64,000 bases of DNA from JAJZMA01 sp021850405 (lineage in GTDB: Bacteria > Chloroflexota > Dormibacteria > Aeolococcales > Aeolococcaceae): NCBI GenBank assembly GCA_027365835.1, contig DAHXLU010000109.1:4221-68220 (forward strand). Reading direction: 5' to 3'. A program made the translations under genes and the position numbers. Of the stretch, positions 35,089 to 44,366 are shown in pieces (within the stretch, counting starts at the first letter, position 1; every line of letters begins with the position of its first letter). The notes beneath the pieces were generated by a model that did no database searches, was not told the origin of the DNA, and saw nothing but the letters and a program-made list of their open reading frames with translations.

Positions 35089-36390
35089 ATGGATAGGCAT
35101 GCTCTCCGTTTCCTGGATGCCTGGAAGGAAGACCAGGGTCGCAAACCGCTGGTGCTGCGCGGCGCCCGCCAGGTCGGCAAGACGTGGCTCTTGAACGAAT
35201 TTGGGCGGTCGCGATACAAACAGGTTGCTTACGTCGACTGCCAGCGGGACAAATCGGTTGCGTCGGTGTTTGCAGGTGACCTTGACCCAAATCGCATACT
35301 TCGTGGTCTTGGCATCGCCGCGCGGACGGCAATTGATCCGGAGACCACTCTGGTGGTCATTGACGAGATCCAGGAGGTGCCTGAGGCGCTCACTTCCCTG
35401 AAGTATTTTGCTGAGGAGCGCCCAGATGTCCATCTGGCCGCAGCCGGGTCACTCCTGGGCGTGGCGCTTCGTGCACGCTCCTCCTTCCCAGTGGGGAAGG
35501 TCAACTTTCTTGACTTGCATCCACTCAACTTCGACGAATTCCTCCGGGGCACGGGCGAGGAACAGTTCGCTGACCTTGTGCTGGAGCAGGACTGGGAACT
35601 GATCAGTTCGTTTCGCGATCGGCTTACCGAGTTGCTTCGCATGTACATGTTCGTTGGCGGGATGCCGGAGGTCGTGGCTCGCCACGCTGGGGGTGACTCA
35701 TATGACGCGGTCCGGGAGGTGCAGCAGGACATCCTCCGGGGTTACGAGAACGACTTCGCAAAGTACGCCAGTTGGCCGGTTAGCCGTCGCATCGCTGAGG
35801 TCTGGAGCTCCCTGCCTGCTCAGCTTGCACGCGAACACAAACGCTTTGTGCTGGGACGGGTTCGCGAAGGCGCACGCGCCCGAGAATTCGAAAGCGCGAT
35901 CCAGTGGCTATGCGACGGAGGCCTGGTGCACCGGGTGACCCGCTACACAAAGCCAGCGAATCCTGTTCGCGCGTATGAGGACGCCAGGATATTCAGGTTG
36001 TTTCTGAACGACGTGGGACTGCTTGGTGCCCTTTCCGGTCTCGAAGCGTCTGTGCTCCTGCAGGGTACTGGTATCTTCGAGGAATTCAAGGGATCGCTTA
36101 CAGAGCAATATGTGTTGCAGCAGATTGTTGCCGCTCGGAGTATTGCGCCGATGTACTGGTCCCCTGAGAGCGGGAAAGCTGAGGTTGACTTTGCGATTGA
36201 ACGCCCAGGTGGTTTGGTTCCGATCGAGGTGAAGGCTGAGGAGAACCTGCAATCGAAGAGCCTGCGCAGCTATATCGACCGCTTTCATCCGCGTGAAGCT
36301 TTACGCTTCTCGTTGGCAGGCTTTCGGCAGGACGGCGTCATGGTCAATGTGCCCCTGTACGCGATCGGTCCGTGGCTCGGGTCGCTTTAG
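35089..36390 (+). CDS. AAA_14/DUF4143 ATP-binding protein
   Basis: 433 residues. Walker A RGARQVGKTWLL at about 25-36, Walker B VVIDEIQEVPEAL near 87-100, sensor AAGSLLGVAL, then a winged-helix and the C-terminal DUF4143 domain with a PD-(D/E)XK-like core (EVDFAIERPGGLVPIEVKAEE: Asp, Glu and Lys in the right order). These proteins are widespread, mobile in distribution and of unsettled function; nuclease activity and links to defence or addiction modules have been suggested from the fold. Here it is a stand-alone gene preceded by operator-like repeats and a -10 box six bases before the ATG. Confidence 0.88.
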   Translation: MDRHALRFLDAWKEDQGRKPLVLRGARQVGKTWLLNEFGRSRYKQVAYVDCQRDKSVASVFAGDLDPNRILRGLGIAARTAIDPETTLVVIDEIQEVPEALTSLKYFAEERPDVHLAAAGSLLGVALRARSSFPVGKVNFLDLHPLNFDEFLRGTGEEQFADLVLEQDWELISSFRDRLTELLRMYMFVGGMPEVVARHAGGDSYDAVREVQQDILRGYENDFAKYASWPVSRRIAEVWSSLPAQLAREHKRFVLGRVREGARAREFESAIQWLCDGGLVHRVTRYTKPANPVRAYEDARIFRLFLNDVGLLGALSGLEASVLLQGTGIFEEFKGSLTEQYVLQQIVAARSIAPMYWSPESGKAEVDFAIERPGGLVPIEVKAEENLQSKSLRSYIDRFHPREALRFSLAGFRQDGVMVNVPLYAIGPWLGSL

Positions 36391-36627
36391 AGCGTTGAGC
36401 AACGTGGGAGCCCCTGTCTGGTGCAAGTTCCCATCCGCAGAAGCCACACACTTCATTTCCGGATCCTGACGCACAGTGTAGGTGCCGAGCAGGGAGTATT
36501 GTCCGAGTTTTGGCCAAATGGCAGCGATTGTGACTGGCTGAAGGGCAAGATGACCAGCCATTTCCCGAATGTCCCCGCACCAGCTGCTTTTGAGCTTACA
36601 GGTTGCCTCCTGGAGTATAGAACGGCT

Positions 36628-37143
36628 CTACGCACTATCCGCAGTGAAATATTCCCGAACCTGGCCCAGTGTGTAAGCCACCGCGAGGATTACAGCAACC
36701 GTAGATATATGAGAAACAGAAACCAAAATAAAAGGGAGAACAGTTGTCAGCACAATCTCTCCAAGCAGTGGCAGCATAAGGCCCGCGGTCAGGGATACAG
36801 TGCCGACGCAGAGTAGGCTCCATCCCCCTTTCTCCATGGCCCAGACATGCCTTGCAGCGAAAATGAACACCACCCCTGCGACAGAGTAGGAAATCCCTGC
36901 ACCCACGTCAAACCATGAAAAAGTGGGATTGCATTGCCCCGCAAACATCGTGCAGCTGGCTGTATATACCATGGGCCCTCCAGCTACATATGCATCGGCT
37001 GACCATAGGGCGTATGCAGCACCAAAAAGGGTAAAAGCCCAGGCGTGCCGGGCAAGCCAGCTGCGGAGATTGTCCGGAAGCGAAGGGACCAGGGCAGTGG
37101 TGCGGGCAACGCCAGCCCGGGCATTTGCCAGTATGTTGGTCAT
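36628..37143 (-). CDS. unrecognised four-helix membrane protein
   Basis: 171 residues with four or five hydrophobic segments (about 34-50, 75-96, 103-125, 130-158). A CTMFAGQC pair of cysteines lies between the first and second segments and could be a periplasmic disulfide. It recalls DUF998 or VKOR-like small membrane proteins in size, but lacks their motifs. ATG 37143 (MTNILANARAG) has AGGAGAGGAG upstream; an earlier start at 37194 is less likely. Confidence 0.65.
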   Translation of the reverse strand: MTNILANARAGVARTTALVPSLPDNLRSWLARHAWAFTLFGAAYALWSADAYVAGGPMVYTASCTMFAGQCNPTFSWFDVGAGISYSVAGVVFIFAARHVWAMEKGGWSLLCVGTVSLTAGLMLPLLGEIVLTTVLPFILVSVSHISTVAVILAVAYTLGQVREYFTADSA

Positions 37144-37603
<460 letters not shown>

Positions 37604-38425
37604 ATGGGCAGCGAATATTTCGTACTTGTAAGCGAGCATCCCGGGGAGAGGGAGAAGGCGCTTGATATGGATGCCAGCGTGGTGGGGAACCGGCTGGAGC
37701 ATCCCAGAGGGGTGCGTGCGTTCCCGACCCTGGAGGATGCCGTCGATCCTCATTTTGGGCCGCCTGCATTCCCCTTTTCTGTAGTTGTGGTTACCGCGCC
37801 CGTTGCCGGAAAGGCCAATCCTGACGATACAGTCACTGCCAGATCCTGGAGTGTCAGCCGCCAGATGGGGGCGCAGGCCGTGTTTGGCGAGCATGGAGCA
37901 GTGGTGGTTGAGCGGCTCTCTGCGCTGCAGCAGCCCATGCAGTTTGATTCCACAGTCGTCGCACGTGCGGTCGCGTTGCTTACAGTCAGTCTCGGCCGAC
38001 CCAGGGGGCGGGGGCTGGCGGGGGAGCGCCCAGGCTGGCAGGCGACATCTGCCGCTGGTGCTGCTGACGCCATTCCCGGAGAAGCCAGGTGGGCAGCACT
38101 CGCTGCTCGTTCGGTTGTGTGGAGCACCATCACCGGGGCAGTTCCAAACACCTGGGCAGAAGGGCCTGCCCGGGAGGCGGCAGCTGACCTGGTCGGATCT
38201 GCCGTTGCCTGGGGGGCAAAGGGGGAATCGGGTCCCAATCCGTATGAGCCCGCCCTGGCACTTGCCAGAATGGGTGTGGTTGCCGCGCCCAGTCAGGCAG
38301 CCCTTACGCTCTGGAGGGAAGGGCGCGTGATAAGCAGGACCGGATTGCTGTCAGACCGCAATATTGGTCAATCCCAGACCGGGAGGCTTCGGTCGATGGG
38401 TGGGTCAGAAGCGCTTACAGCATAG
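37604..38425 (+). CDS. unrecognised protein
   Basis: 273 residues, no family recognised. Soluble in appearance, with a strand-rich start (EYFVLVSEHPGERE), PFSVVVVTAPVAG, and an Ala/Gly-rich helical second half; it ends in a basic segment. No signal peptide or membrane span. ATG 37604 has no ribosome site but TAGGCT ends six bases before it, so it may be leaderless. The TC microsatellite upstream could affect its expression. Confidence 0.6.
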   Translation: MGSEYFVLVSEHPGEREKALDMDASVVGNRLEHPRGVRAFPTLEDAVDPHFGPPAFPFSVVVVTAPVAGKANPDDTVTARSWSVSRQMGAQAVFGEHGAVVVERLSALQQPMQFDSTVVARAVALLTVSLGRPRGRGLAGERPGWQATSAAGAADAIPGEARWAALAARSVVWSTITGAVPNTWAEGPAREAAADLVGSAVAWGAKGESGPNPYEPALALARMGVVAAPSQAALTLWREGRVISRTGLLSDRNIGQSQTGRLRSMGGSEALTA

Positions 38426-38515
38426 GTGCTTACCTGCCTTTGGGGCAGCAGCATGGCGACAGCATTTGCTGCCACGGCAATTCAGGCATTGGGTTGTGTA
38501 GTGCTGGCGGCGCTT

Positions 38516-39322
38516 CTACTCGGGTCGTGAGGTGCTTCTGATCTCGGCTGGAGCTGCGCCGTACTCGGGCTGCAGGTCAAGGGCCCAGAAATCTGCAGAT
38601 AGCCCGGGATCGGTTGCGTAGGCATACGGGAGGTATCCATATCCACGATCCCCCCATCCGGCCCCCCATGAGTTGCGGACGATGAAGTACTGGTGCCGGT
38701 CGTCATATCCGACCGCAGACAGTACATGCCCGCCCAGCAGGTTCTCGTCACTGCGGGGCAGTGGGATCATCCCGGTTTCAGAGACCGTGTCGCTCTCCAT
38801 GCCGGAGAAGAGGCTGATTCCAAAGATGACCGGGTTCTGGGCGGCAAGGCAGCTACGCAGCTGCGTCAGGGAGGGCGCGACCCGCCCATACCTTAGCTCC
38901 TGCAGCTGGTCGGATGTCCGGTAGAGGCGCGCTGGTGGCCGCTTCGCGAGGCGGCTGGTCTCGTAGGGCCATTCCTCCTCCGAGCAGGCGCCGTAGCGGA
39001 GCATGGACTTGATCCCGTCCCGTATCGAGGCTCCCGCGTCAGAGTGGACAAGACCGGCCTGTGCCCGCTGGTTGTAGTAGAGAAACATCCTGGATGGAGT
39101 CCAGGAGAGTAGCGTTCCATCCGGACGGCCACGGTAGGACAAAAGTGATGCAAGTGCGTTGGCAGTGCACGCCGCCAGCTCCCCCTGGTCGTAGACCGGA
39201 GGCATGAGTTCCCTTAGATCCACAGTGGGTGGAAGCTTGCGTCCGGGTGGGGCCTGGGTGTAGAGCTGGATGTCCCTGTGGTCAGGCAGGTCCCTGGTCC
39301 AGCCGTATCTCGCTATTTTCAT
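38516..39322 (-). CDS. papain-family (C1) cysteine peptidase
   Basis: 268 residues. Catalytic triad by eye: Cys in YDQGELAACTANALASLL, His in GGHVLSAVGYDDRH, Asn in VRNSWGAGWGDRGYGYLPY. The Gly-Ser before the cysteine in classical papain is Ala-Ala here. No signal peptide and no long pro-domain: it opens MKIARYGWTRDLPDHRDIQL, like many bacterial cytoplasmic C1 peptidases. ATG 39322 is chosen; an in-frame start at 39421 would add 33 residues of unlikely content. It is divergent from the acetyltransferase gene with 64 bases between. Confidence 0.88.
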   Translation of the reverse strand: MKIARYGWTRDLPDHRDIQLYTQAPPGRKLPPTVDLRELMPPVYDQGELAACTANALASLLSYRGRPDGTLLSWTPSRMFLYYNQRAQAGLVHSDAGASIRDGIKSMLRYGACSEEEWPYETSRLAKRPPARLYRTSDQLQELRYGRVAPSLTQLRSCLAAQNPVIFGISLFSGMESDTVSETGMIPLPRSDENLLGGHVLSAVGYDDRHQYFIVRNSWGAGWGDRGYGYLPYAYATDPGLSADFWALDLQPEYGAAPAEIRSTSRPE

Positions 39323-39386
39323 GCTGGCCTGATTGTGCCTCTTTGGAAAGTGGGCCTGCAGGAGTGGCCGGCGGTGTATGCTCGCT

Positions 39387-39944
39387 ATGGTGTTGAGCCT
39401 GCCTGTGCCGCCTGAAACCATCAGAGGGAGGCTTGTAACCCTGCGACGCTACACTGACGGGGATCGTGATCCGCTGAGAACCGCAATAGCACACAGCTAC
39501 GATCAGTTGCGCCCATGGATGCCATGGGCAGCTGCGCCCCCAACAGATGAATCGGTTGACGCATTTATCACGCCTGCCATCCAGTGGTTTGGCGGTGACC
39601 ACTCGGCGAATTACGCCATAATCTCCAGGGCTACCAATGAGTATTGTGGAGGGTGCAGCCTGATGCCCCGGATTGGACCAGGCGCACTGGAGATCGGCTA
39701 CTGGATTGACACCGGACACACACAGCGCGGATATGCTGGGGAGGCGGCCCGGCTCCTGACAGAGGCAGCGTTGGCGCTGCCTGGAATCTCACGCGTTGAA
39801 ATACACTGCGACCAGGCCAACCATGTCAGTGCCCGTATTCCGCCGTCCCTGGGCTACCGGCTCGACCGTATCGAGGAGGATGCTGTCGAAGCTCCGGGTG
39901 AGTGTGGAAGGTCGATGATCTGGGTGATGACGGCAGAAGGATAG
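39387..39944 (+). CDS. GNAT family N-acetyltransferase (RimJ/RimL-like)
   Basis: 185 residues. RGRLVTLRRYTDGDRDPL opens the fold as in RimJ/RimL; the acetyl-CoA loop is GYWIDTGHTQRGYAGEAARLL, followed by SRVEIHCDQANHVSARIPPSLGYRL. The GNAT loop (Q/RxxGxG/A) reads QRGYAG. It probably acetylates an N-terminal or small-molecule amine. Start could be ATG 39387 or GTG 39390; TATGCT at 39377-39382 would suit a leaderless GTG start. Confidence 0.85.
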   Translation: MVLSLPVPPETIRGRLVTLRRYTDGDRDPLRTAIAHSYDQLRPWMPWAAAPPTDESVDAFITPAIQWFGGDHSANYAIISRATNEYCGGCSLMPRIGPGALEIGYWIDTGHTQRGYAGEAARLLTEAALALPGISRVEIHCDQANHVSARIPPSLGYRLDRIEEDAVEAPGECGRSMIWVMTAEG

Positions 39945-40442
39945 TACAAGGCTTACGGAGCGACCTGGTTCCCCGGTCCCTTGTTTGCCTGCGCACCGTC
40001 ATGGGGCAAGGTGCGTTTACACGCGGGTTCGGGCTGGACATTCAGGTTTCTGTTTTATCCCTGCTTGACAGCTGGTCTATTTTTTTATTGCATCAGCGCG
40101 CCTCTGCGCTTAGGGTCATTGCGCAGTTGCTGGCTGACCCGCTGATGGCCCATGTGAATCTGCAGCCCGGTCCGTAGCAGCTTCTCCTTCCGCCAGCGCA
40201 ATTTTTTCTGCTTGTGGGGCAGCTGACTCCTGATCCTGGGCGGCGCACGTTCATATCCAGATGGCCCCTCGGTCTGGAGCGGCGCGTACAGTGGCCATTG
40301 CCGTATTTTCTGGTCAGGGTGGTTACCGAAGCTTGCCTGCCTGCGATCGATCGGCAGAGACGCTGCTGCCTGTCCTGATGCCCGGTGAGCCGGAGTGCTA
40401 CGCTCAGGCTACTAGGAAGGAATCAGTCAGCGGGAGAGAACC
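39945..40442. other. gap before ppdK
   Basis: 498 bases in which I find no gene, RNA or repeat that I can support. The ppdK ribosome site (AAGGAATC, then GGGAGAGA) is at its right end. Its length leaves room for a regulatory leader. Confidence 0.45.
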
Positions 40443-43151
40443 ATGTCAGTTTCAACCCAGGAAGGTAGCTTGCAGACCGCTCCGAAAGAATATCCGGGAG
40501 GGCACCGCTGGGTATGGCGGTTTGAGGATGGCAGTGCCGACATGAGGGCGTTGCTTGGGGGCAAGGGGGCCGGGGTTGCCGAGATGACCAGAGCCGGCCT
40601 CCCGGTGCCACCAGGATTCACCATCACTACCGAGGCATGCAATGCATTCTACGCAGGTGGAGAGCACTTCCCGGACGGGATGTGGGAGCAGGTTCGTACT
40701 GCTTTGTCTGAGCTGGAGCAAAAGACGGGGAAGGGTTTTGGTAACCCGAAGAACCCACTTCTGGTAAGTGTGCGCAGCGGGGCAAAATTCTCCATGCCAG
40801 GCATGATGGATACCGTCCTCAACCTGGGCCTCAATGAACTCACCGTTGAAGGCCTGGCAGAGCTGACCGGGGACCGCAGGTTTGCGCTTGATTCCTACAG
40901 GCGATTTATCCAGCTTTTTGCCAAGATCGTGCTTTTTGTGGACGGGGCCGAGTTTGAGGATGCGATTGAACAGGAAAAGCACAATACGGGCGCTGCCTCC
41001 GACGCAGATCTTGCACCAGATGCGCTGGAGCGGCTGATAGCCAGGTATATGGAAATTGTTTCAGCCAAGGGCAACGCCCCTTTTCCGCAGGATCCACTGG
41101 AACAGCTCGCCGCTGCCATAGGGGCGGTGTTTTCCTCCTGGAACAATAAACGGGCTGTTGACTACCGCAACTACAACCACATCCCACATGATCTCGGTAC
41201 TGCAGTTAACGTGCAGGCGATGGTCTTTGGAAACATGGGTTCCGACTCGGGTACCGGGGTTGCCTTCACCAGGGACCCGGCAACAGGAGAGAAAAAGCTT
41301 TTTGGCGAGTATCTGCTGAACGCCCAGGGAGAAGACGTTGTTGCAGGAATCCGGACCCCCCAGCCGATAGCGCTGCTGGAGAAGGAGTTGCCGGAAGTTT
41401 ACCAGCAGTTTGCTGACATCGCCGCGAGACTCGAGGCGCACTATCGCGATGTCCAGGACATGGAGTTTACGATTGAACGCGGCAAGCTCTATATGCTGCA
41501 GACAAGGAGCGGCAAGCGGACAGCGCAGGCTGCGGTGGTCATTGCAGTTGATATGGCCAACTCCGGCCTCATTACAAAAGAAGAGGCGGTTCTGGCGGTC
41601 GAGCCTGAACAGGTGGACCAGCTTCTCCACCGGCGGATAGACCCCGCGGCGAAAGTCGACATTATGGCAACTGGGCTTGCTGCGTCTCCTGGGGCCGCAT
41701 ATGGCAAGGCAGTATTTGATGCAGACCGCGCCGAGGCGCAGGCAGCGGCTGGAGAAAAGGTGATACTCGTGCGGGTGGAAACCAACCCGGATGACGTGCA
41801 CGGCATGATCGCTGCGCAAGGGGTGCTTACTGCACGCGGAGGGCGCACCTCACATGCTGCTGTAGTAGCCCGGGGGATGGGAAAGCCATGCGTGGCTGGA
41901 GCCGAGTCAGTTCATGTAGATCTGGAAGGAAGGCGGTTTGAGGCAGGTGGCCGCGTAATCCGGGAAGGAGAGGAATTTACGATTGATGGGAGCACCGGAC
42001 ATGTAATCGCCGGTCAGGTACCTATGATCGAGCCGGAGATGGGAGCAGAGCTCGAGACGTTGCTCTCCTGGGCAGACGGGATAAAGGGTCTTTCTGTCTG
42101 GGCCAATGGGGATTATCCCAGGGACGCGGAGCTTGCCCTTCGCTTTGGCGCCAGGGGAATAGGGCTATGTAGAACCGAGCATATGTTCATGGAACAGGAT
42201 CGGCTGCCAGTGGTGCAGCGGATGATTCTTGCAGAGAGCGAAGGCGAGCGGCGCAAGGAGCTCGCGCAGCTGCTGCCGTTTCAGCGTGCGGATTTCCTTG
42301 GCATACTGAGCGCGATGGATGGCCTGCCAGTCGTGATCCGGCTGATAGACCCTCCACTGCATGAGTTTTTGCCTTCCCTGGAAGAGCTGCTCACCGAGGT
42401 AGCCACTGCAAGGGCAAAGGGGGTGCCGGAGCAGGACTATGCCGACAGGACCGAAATGCTGGCTGCTGTGCGCCGGCTGCATGAGCAGAACCCCATGCTG
42501 GGGCTGCGGGGCTGCCGTCTTGGGCTTATGTTTCCAGAGATTGTCGAGATGCAGGTACAGGCGATCTTTGAGGCTGCTGCCGAGCTGAAGAAGAAGGGCA
42601 AGGATCCGCGCCCTGAGGTGATGATTCCGCTTGTGGGGCATGTCGAGGAGTTTCGTCGCAGCCGTAGCATTGTAGAGAAGGTAGCCACTGGCATTCTGGA
42701 GAAGGCAGGTGTAGAGGTTGAATACAAGATAGGCACCATGATTGAGCTGCCCCGTGCAGCGCTTACCGCTGCAGAGATTGCAAAGGAAGCTGAGTTCTTT
42801 TCGTTTGGCACCAACGACCTGACCCAGACTACATTCGGCTATTCCAGGGATGATGCCGAGGGAAAGTTCCTGCTCCGTTATGTTAGTGAGGGAATCCTTC
42901 CGGACAACCCGTTTGAAACACTGGACCAGGAGGGTGTTGGGCAACTTATGCGGCTTGCAGTTGAGGGTGGGCGGCAGGCACGACCAGGCATCACCCTTGG
43001 CATCTGCGGGGAACATGGTGGTGATCCACGCTCGATTGCATTCTGTGAGCAGCTGGGGCTGACCTACGTTTCATGTTCGCCCTACAGGGTTCCGGTAGCA
43101 CGCCTTGCGGCAGCACAGGCGCGACTCAAGCATGTAGAGCGCGACCGTTGA
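40443..43151 (+). CDS. ppdK: pyruvate, phosphate dikinase
   Basis: Interconverts pyruvate, ATP and phosphate with PEP, AMP and pyrophosphate. 902 residues, full length. N-terminal ATP-grasp domain (LLGGKGAGVAEMTRAGLPVPPGFTI; SVRSGAKFSMPGMMDTVLNLGL), swivelling phosphohistidine domain with GGRTSHAAVVARGMGKPCV (His near 469), and the C-terminal PEP barrel (RTEHMFMEQDR, EFFSFGTNDLTQTTFG, ICGEHGGDP with the catalytic Cys near 856). ATG follows CGGGAGAGAACC. It points to reversible PEP-pyruvate flow or PPi-linked glycolysis. Confidence 0.97.
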   Translation: MSVSTQEGSLQTAPKEYPGGHRWVWRFEDGSADMRALLGGKGAGVAEMTRAGLPVPPGFTITTEACNAFYAGGEHFPDGMWEQVRTALSELEQKTGKGFGNPKNPLLVSVRSGAKFSMPGMMDTVLNLGLNELTVEGLAELTGDRRFALDSYRRFIQLFAKIVLFVDGAEFEDAIEQEKHNTGAASDADLAPDALERLIARYMEIVSAKGNAPFPQDPLEQLAAAIGAVFSSWNNKRAVDYRNYNHIPHDLGTAVNVQAMVFGNMGSDSGTGVAFTRDPATGEKKLFGEYLLNAQGEDVVAGIRTPQPIALLEKELPEVYQQFADIAARLEAHYRDVQDMEFTIERGKLYMLQTRSGKRTAQAAVVIAVDMANSGLITKEEAVLAVEPEQVDQLLHRRIDPAAKVDIMATGLAASPGAAYGKAVFDADRAEAQAAAGEKVILVRVETNPDDVHGMIAAQGVLTARGGRTSHAAVVARGMGKPCVAGAESVHVDLEGRRFEAGGRVIREGEEFTIDGSTGHVIAGQVPMIEPEMGAELETLLSWADGIKGLSVWANGDYPRDAELALRFGARGIGLCRTEHMFMEQDRLPVVQRMILAESEGERRKELAQLLPFQRADFLGILSAMDGLPVVIRLIDPPLHEFLPSLEELLTEVATARAKGVPEQDYADRTEMLAAVRRLHEQNPMLGLRGCRLGLMFPEIVEMQVQAIFEAAAELKKKGKDPRPEVMIPLVGHVEEFRRSRSIVEKVATGILEKAGVEVEYKIGTMIELPRAALTAAEIAKEAEFFSFGTNDLTQTTFGYSRDDAEGKFLLRYVSEGILPDNPFETLDQEGVGQLMRLAVEGGRQARPGITLGICGEHGGDPRSIAFCEQLGLTYVSCSPYRVPVARLAAAQARLKHVERDR

Positions 43152-43316
43152 AGGAGTTGGTCATGGAGTACAAACATGGGGCCAGAGCGGGCGGAGCCTG
43201 CCCGCGGGATGCTGTGGCCAATGCAGCTGACCGGACAGCCGGGCGGCGCGAGGGCCTCTTTCCTGGCGCCCCTGTAGCCCAGTGCATGGGAGAGTCCAGT
43301 GGCTGAGGAGGGGCTG

Positions 43317-43568
43317 ATGGTAAGACTGCGGAAGGTCGCAACCCGTCCGGGGCGCCCAGCCAGCCTTGAGGATGGGTATACCCTGGAGGGCCAGCAGGTA
43401 GAGGAACCTGTTCCTGGTATCCCGTATGCCATACGGCCAGGAGCCAGGGACAAGGGTGCAGTGGACATCTTTGTTACCACCAGTGTCAGGGCTGTGATCC
43501 GGGAGGCTGGGCAGCCAGTGGTGCTGCTTACTGACAACTCTGAGTACAGGATTGAGGAAATCAGGTGA
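43317..43568 (+). CDS. small unrecognised protein
   Basis: 83 residues, strand-rich: MVRLRKVATRPGRPASLEDGY, then VDIFVTTSVRAVIREAGQPVVLLTDNSEYRIEEI. It looks like a compact beta-barrel, but I do not recognise it. ATG 43317 is chosen because GAGGAGGGG lies just upstream; a GTG at 43299 is possible. It stands between ppdK and the coiled-coil gene on the same strand. Confidence 0.55.
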   Translation: MVRLRKVATRPGRPASLEDGYTLEGQQVEEPVPGIPYAIRPGARDKGAVDIFVTTSVRAVIREAGQPVVLLTDNSEYRIEEIR

Positions 43569-43672
43569 GGAGATGTGGACTTTTCCGGAGCAGCCCGGGC
43601 ACTGGCCCAGCACATGGACCAGGGTGTTTTAGTCAAAATATGGATAAACCCCCATTCCTGCCGGGGTTCCCG

Positions 43673-43678
43673 TAATCT
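43673..43678 (+). promoter_or_regulatory. -10-like box for the coiled-coil gene, leaderless arrangement
   Basis: TAATCT ends eight bases before ATG 43687 and there is no purine-rich ribosome site. No strong -35 box can be seen. Confidence 0.4.
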
Positions 43679-43686
43679 ATCAGCCC

Positions 43687-44349
43687 ATGAGTGTATTTTC
43701 TACTACGACCCCCACCACTGCGTTCCCTTCCCGATTTGCGACACACGATGAGATGCCGCTGGAGGATGTAGCCGCCAGGCTCGGCCTTCCAGTAGAGATG
43801 CTCCTGCGCCGTGTGGAGGCGGGAGATCTGCCTGCCCGACGGGTGGTAGACATCACTGGTAGCCATTATTTCCTCCGTCCAGAGTATCTTGGCACGGTAG
43901 CGGAGGCTTTCCCGGCAGACCCTCCCGTAGCTGAGCTGAAGGGCGTATCGGAGGCTTCAGCCGCTTCTATCCTTGAGCAGGACGAGATTGAGATGAGTGA
44001 GCGCGAGACCCAGGTTGGTCTGGCAGAGCTGCTCCTTGGCTCCAGTGGCCGCCCGCAGCAGGTCGATCCGAGGGAGTTGATTGCTAGCCTTCTGGATCGC
44101 TGGGAGCGCACGCTGGAGCAGCGTATCTACATCGAACAGCGTCAGCGGTTTGAGCGGGAGCTGAACGACCGCCATGCAGAGTTGCGCCTCCTTGAGCGGG
44201 AGCTGCAGATGACCAGGGCCCAGCACGCTGCCGCAGAGGCGGACAAGGACCGGATTATCGCTGAGCGTGAACATGCGCTGGCAGAGAGGGAGCACGAGCT
44301 GAGTGTGCTGCGTGCATCTAGGAAGGGCTGGAGGCTCTTCCGGCACTAG
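43687..44349 (+). CDS. helix-turn-helix plus coiled-coil protein upstream of dnaG
   Basis: 220 residues. Residues 23-70 (MPLEDVAARLGLPVEMLLRRVEAGDLPARRV ... FLRPEYL) read as an excisionase/MerR-type winged helix in which a helix-turn-helix is followed by a wing. Residues 135-210 form a charged coiled coil (ERTLEQRIYIEQRQRFEREL and heptads to the end). It has no effector domain. It precedes dnaG by 17 bases, so it may be cotranscribed with dnaG and rpoD. Its job is unknown; DNA binding is inferred. Confidence 0.6.
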   Translation: MSVFSTTTPTTAFPSRFATHDEMPLEDVAARLGLPVEMLLRRVEAGDLPARRVVDITGSHYFLRPEYLGTVAEAFPADPPVAELKGVSEASAASILEQDEIEMSERETQVGLAELLLGSSGRPQQVDPRELIASLLDRWERTLEQRIYIEQRQRFERELNDRHAELRLLERELQMTRAQHAAAEADKDRIIAEREHALAEREHELSVLRASRKGWRLFRH

Positions 44350-44366
44350 GAACTGGGCACTCGCGC

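Noticed and set aside
42165..43016. 283-residue minus-strand frame opposite ppdK
   Set aside because: Entirely inside a clear ppdK gene, with typical shadow composition.
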